From: Christensenella sp. UBA1260
GTDB taxonomy: Bacteria; Bacillota; Clostridia; Christensenellales; CAG-917
NCBI GenBank assembly: GCA_002308155.1
Contig: DBVQ01000048.1
Coordinates: forward strand, 6,967-20,497
Length of the DNA: 13,531 nucleotides
Reading direction: 5' to 3'
A program made the position numbers and the translations under genes. Below are positions 11,502-13,531 of this stretch, one piece after another. The number at the start of each line of letters is the position of its first letter. Within the stretch, counting starts at the first letter, position 1. The notes under the pieces are model-generated. The model saw nothing but the letters and a program-made list of their open reading frames with translations, was not told the origin of the DNA and ran no database searches.

Positions 11502-13531
11502 TCAAGCATCTAACTGCTTGTTTTGCTTTTTTGTTTTCTTTTTGAAGTTGTATAGAAGCAGTGCCGAAGACGCGACAACAAGGATTGATGTTCCGTTGTG
11601 CACGAGCGCACCGCTCCACGGTTGCAAGAAGCCAAGGAAGGACAACACGACGGCAATGGCGTTTATCGTCATTGCGATTGCAATATTGCGCTTGATTGCA
11701 AATATAACGCGCTTTGACAGTTTCAAGGTGTCGTCCACTTTTTTGAGGTCGTCGCCGAGGATTGTTATATCCGCGCTGTCAATGGCGATATCGCTGCCCA
11801 TTGCGCCCATAGCAAAGGAACAATCGGCGAGCTTCAAGGACGGAGCGTCGTTGACGCCGTCGCCCACCATAACGACCTTGTGTCCTTCATTTTGGAGTTT
11901 TTCAATTTCAGCGAGTTTGTCCGCAGGCATTAAGCTATGCTTAACTTCTCCAACTCCGCACTGCTCTGCGATATATTTTGCGCTCTTTTCATTGTCGCCC
12001 GTGAGCATGATAGACTTAAGCCCCTTTGCTTCAAGTGATGCAACAACATCTTTTGCGTCCTCTTTGACCGTATCCGAGAAGGCAAGTATGCCCGCAAGAA
12101 CGCTGTCTTCAAGCACGATGACAACGGTCTTGCCAACGGCAAGCTGTTCGTCAATGTCCGCTTGAACTTTGCTCAAATCAATGCCGTTTGCGACTGCGTT
12201 TTTGAGGCTTTCAACAAGGATTTCATAGCCGTCCACAAATGCGCAGATGCCGATGCCCTGCAAGGTTTTGACGTTTTCAACGTCAAGGAGCGTCATATCT
12301 TTTGCTTTTTCAAGTACTGCAAGCGCAAGTGGGTGTTCGCTGAACTTCTCAACACTTGCGACAAGACGCACGAGTTCGTCTTCGCTTCTGTCAAGCGCAA
12401 CGACTTTGTCAAGTGCGATTTTGCCCTCTGTGAGAGTCCCCGTCTTGTCAAAGCACACAGTGTCCATGTGTGAGAGGTTTTCAAGTGCTTCGCCGCTCTT
12501 GATGAGCACGCCGTTTCTTGCCGAATTGCCAAGTCCTGCAGCTACTGCCGTAGGCGTTGCAAGCGCAAGAGCGCATGGACAGAACACCACAAGCACAGTG
12601 ACTGCACGAACGAGTGCCTGCACCCAAGTCAGCTCAAACGCAAAGCCTGAGACGATGCCCACAATCAAGGACGTGACGAGAACGATTGGAAGAATAATCC
12701 TGACCGCCTTGTCCGCAAGACGCGCGATAGGCGCTTTTTTGCCCTCCGCCTCGACTGCGAGTTCAGCCATTTTGGCGATTGTCATATCCTTTTCAAGTTT
12801 TGTGACGCGCACTTCAATGACACCGTTTTTGTTCATCGTGCCGCCATAGACGTTGTCGCCGACGGTCACGTCAACAGGCAGATATTCGCCTGTAAGAGAG
12901 GACTGGTCTATTGACGCTTCGCCCTTGACGATAACACCGTCCACCGCCACGAGTTCGCCGGATTTTACAACGACGATATCGCCGATTTCAATATTTCTAA
13001 GCCTTGTCTTGACAAGGCTTCCGTCCTCTTGCTTGACATAAGCCTCTTTTGGCACAAGTGCGACAAGACGCTCAATACCCGAGCGGCACTTTGCAACTGT
13101 AAGGCTTTCAAGCAGACCGCCGAGGCGCATAAGGAACGCGATTTCGCCCGCCGCAAACACATAGCTGTGGTTGTGTCCTGTGGTTTCCATTTGAATGCCC
13201 GCAAGACACATGATTTCAAGCACGATTGAGGCAAGCATTGCAAGTGTAATGAGCTGTGGAGAATTGACTTTCCTTTTTGCAAGCGCCTTGACTGCGGTTA
13301 TTGCGATAGGCACACCGCAAAGTATGACAGCCACCCACGCCGGATTGACGTAGTAGAACGCCATTAGCCACTTCAAGCCGCTGTCCATTGCAATATGGTG
13401 CCAGTTGAAATAGCCAACGACAAGGAAAACGAGCGAAATGGCAAGGACGATTATTCTCACTTGCACACCGCTCAAGCGTCCCTTCTTTTTCTTTTTGGAC
13501 ACTTCACCGCCGCAGCCGCAAGAGCAACCTT
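11502..13531 (-). CDS. P1B-type heavy-metal-transporting ATPase (N-terminus beyond right edge)
   Basis: This is a membrane pump that moves a transition-metal ion across the membrane using ATP. The frame is open to the right edge; a GTG at 13502 could look like a start, but the upstream codons continue as GCSCGCGGE, so the true start lies outside. The Cys-rich run resembles metal-binding tails of Zn/Cd/Cu pumps. Eight membrane helices are visible: four before the actuator domain (TGEYLPV), two around the CPC motif (FCPCALALATPT, codons 12581-12573) and two at the end. The cytosolic ATPase has DKTGTLT (phosphorylated Asp at 12449-12447), SEHP (about 12329-12343), MLTGDN and GDGVND. The last helix carries HNGTS (11600-11586) and not the Asp-x-Gly of classical Zn/Cd pumps or the MxxSS of Cu pumps, so the metal is uncertain. 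The gene ends in TGA and converges on clpB. Confidence 0.93.
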   Translation of the reverse strand, partial: GCSCGCGGEVSKKKKKGRLSGVQVRIIVLAISLVFLVVGYFNWHHIAMDSGLKWLMAFYYVNPAWVAVILCGVPIAITAVKALAKRKVNSPQLITLAMLASIVLEIMCLAGIQMETTGHNHSYVFAAGEIAFLMRLGGLLESLTVAKCRSGIERLVALVPKEAYVKQEDGSLVKTRLRNIEIGDIVVVKSGELVAVDGVIVKGEASIDQSSLTGEYLPVDVTVGDNVYGGTMNKNGVIEVRVTKLEKDMTIAKMAELAVEAEGKKAPIARLADKAVRIILPIVLVTSLIVGIVSGFAFELTWVQALVRAVTVLVVFCPCALALATPTAVAAGLGNSARNGVLIKSGEALENLSHMDTVCFDKTGTLTEGKIALDKVVALDRSEDELVRLVASVEKFSEHPLALAVLEKAKDMTLLDVENVKTLQGIGICAFVDGYEILVESLKNAVANGIDLSKVQADIDEQLAVGKTVVIVLEDSVLAGILAFSDTVKEDAKDVVASLEAKGLKSIMLTGDNEKSAKYIAEQCGVGEVKHSLMPADKLAEIEKLQNEGHKVVMVGDGVNDAPSLKLADCSFAMGAMGSDIAIDSADITILGDDLKKVDDTLKLSKRVIFAIKRNIAIAMTINAIAVVLSFLGFLQPWSGALVHNGTSILVVASSALLLYNFKKKTKKQNKQLDA
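11503..11520. repeat. Short dyad over the end of the metal ATPase gene
   Basis: CAAGCA (11503-11508), TCTAAC, TGCTTG (11515-11520) is a perfect 6-bp inverted repeat covering the last codons and stop. The CAAGC at 11503-11507 can also pair with GCTTG at 11490-11494, giving alternative folds with the neighbouring structured region. Confidence 0.4.

Noticed and set aside
11518..12165. Plus-strand open frames opposite the metal ATPase
   Set aside because: Ser/Thr/Ala-rich shadow translations without start signals, inside a well-supported P-type ATPase gene.
13500..13502. GTG as the start codon of the metal ATPase
   Set aside because: Upstream codons stay open to the window edge and encode a sensible Cys-rich metal-binding motif, and no ribosome-binding site precedes the GTG.

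Overview
The window looks like a chromosomal segment of a Bacillota bacterium, probably a member of Clostridia. I infer this from the strong purine-rich ribosome-binding sites (AAGGAG, AAAGGAGG), TTGACA/TATAAT-type promoters, a HrcA-type CIRCE operator in front of clpB, and a clostridial-style heterodimeric ABC exporter. I cannot name the genus. Most genes are of middling GC content; one small gene (3326-3763) is clearly AT-rich and stands out.

Layout, left to right. At 1-161 on the minus strand is the start of a gene that resembles the N-terminus of an MscS-type mechanosensitive channel. It diverges from trkA-trkH (470-3341), the regulatory and membrane subunits of a Trk/Ktr potassium uptake system. 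The 308-base gap between them holds one promoter per direction and two dyad elements. A small AT-rich gene with a HEPN-like R-x4-H motif follows, overlapping or abutting the end of trkH, and ends at a bidirectional terminator. A 124-bp inverted-repeat element of unknown nature lies between this terminator and the convergent ABC operon.

The ABC operon (3949-7732, minus strand) encodes the two half-transporters of a heterodimeric exporter, with one consensus and one degenerate ATP site. It diverges from a TetR-family regulator gene (8020-8598). The shared control region has a TTGACA/GATAAT promoter in each direction, an identical 11-base block at both -10 regions, and two palindromes that could be operators.

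After the tetR terminator come an extended -10 promoter and a CIRCE operator leading into clpB (8800-11388), the ATP-dependent disaggregase. clpB converges on a P1B-type heavy-metal-transporting ATPase (11502 to the right edge, minus strand). Its N-terminus lies outside the window and is preceded by a Cys-rich GCSCGCGG motif. The two genes share a strongly structured bidirectional terminator region.

The protein-coding content is mostly well-known stress, ion homeostasis and export functions: osmotic balance (MscS, Trk), regulated efflux (TetR-ABC), proteostasis (ClpB) and metal efflux (P1B ATPase). I see no clear multi-gene undescribed system. The best candidates for novelty are the compositionally foreign HEPN-like gene attached to trkH, the inverted-repeat element at 3827-3950, the nested dyads at 11396-11520, and the TetR control region.
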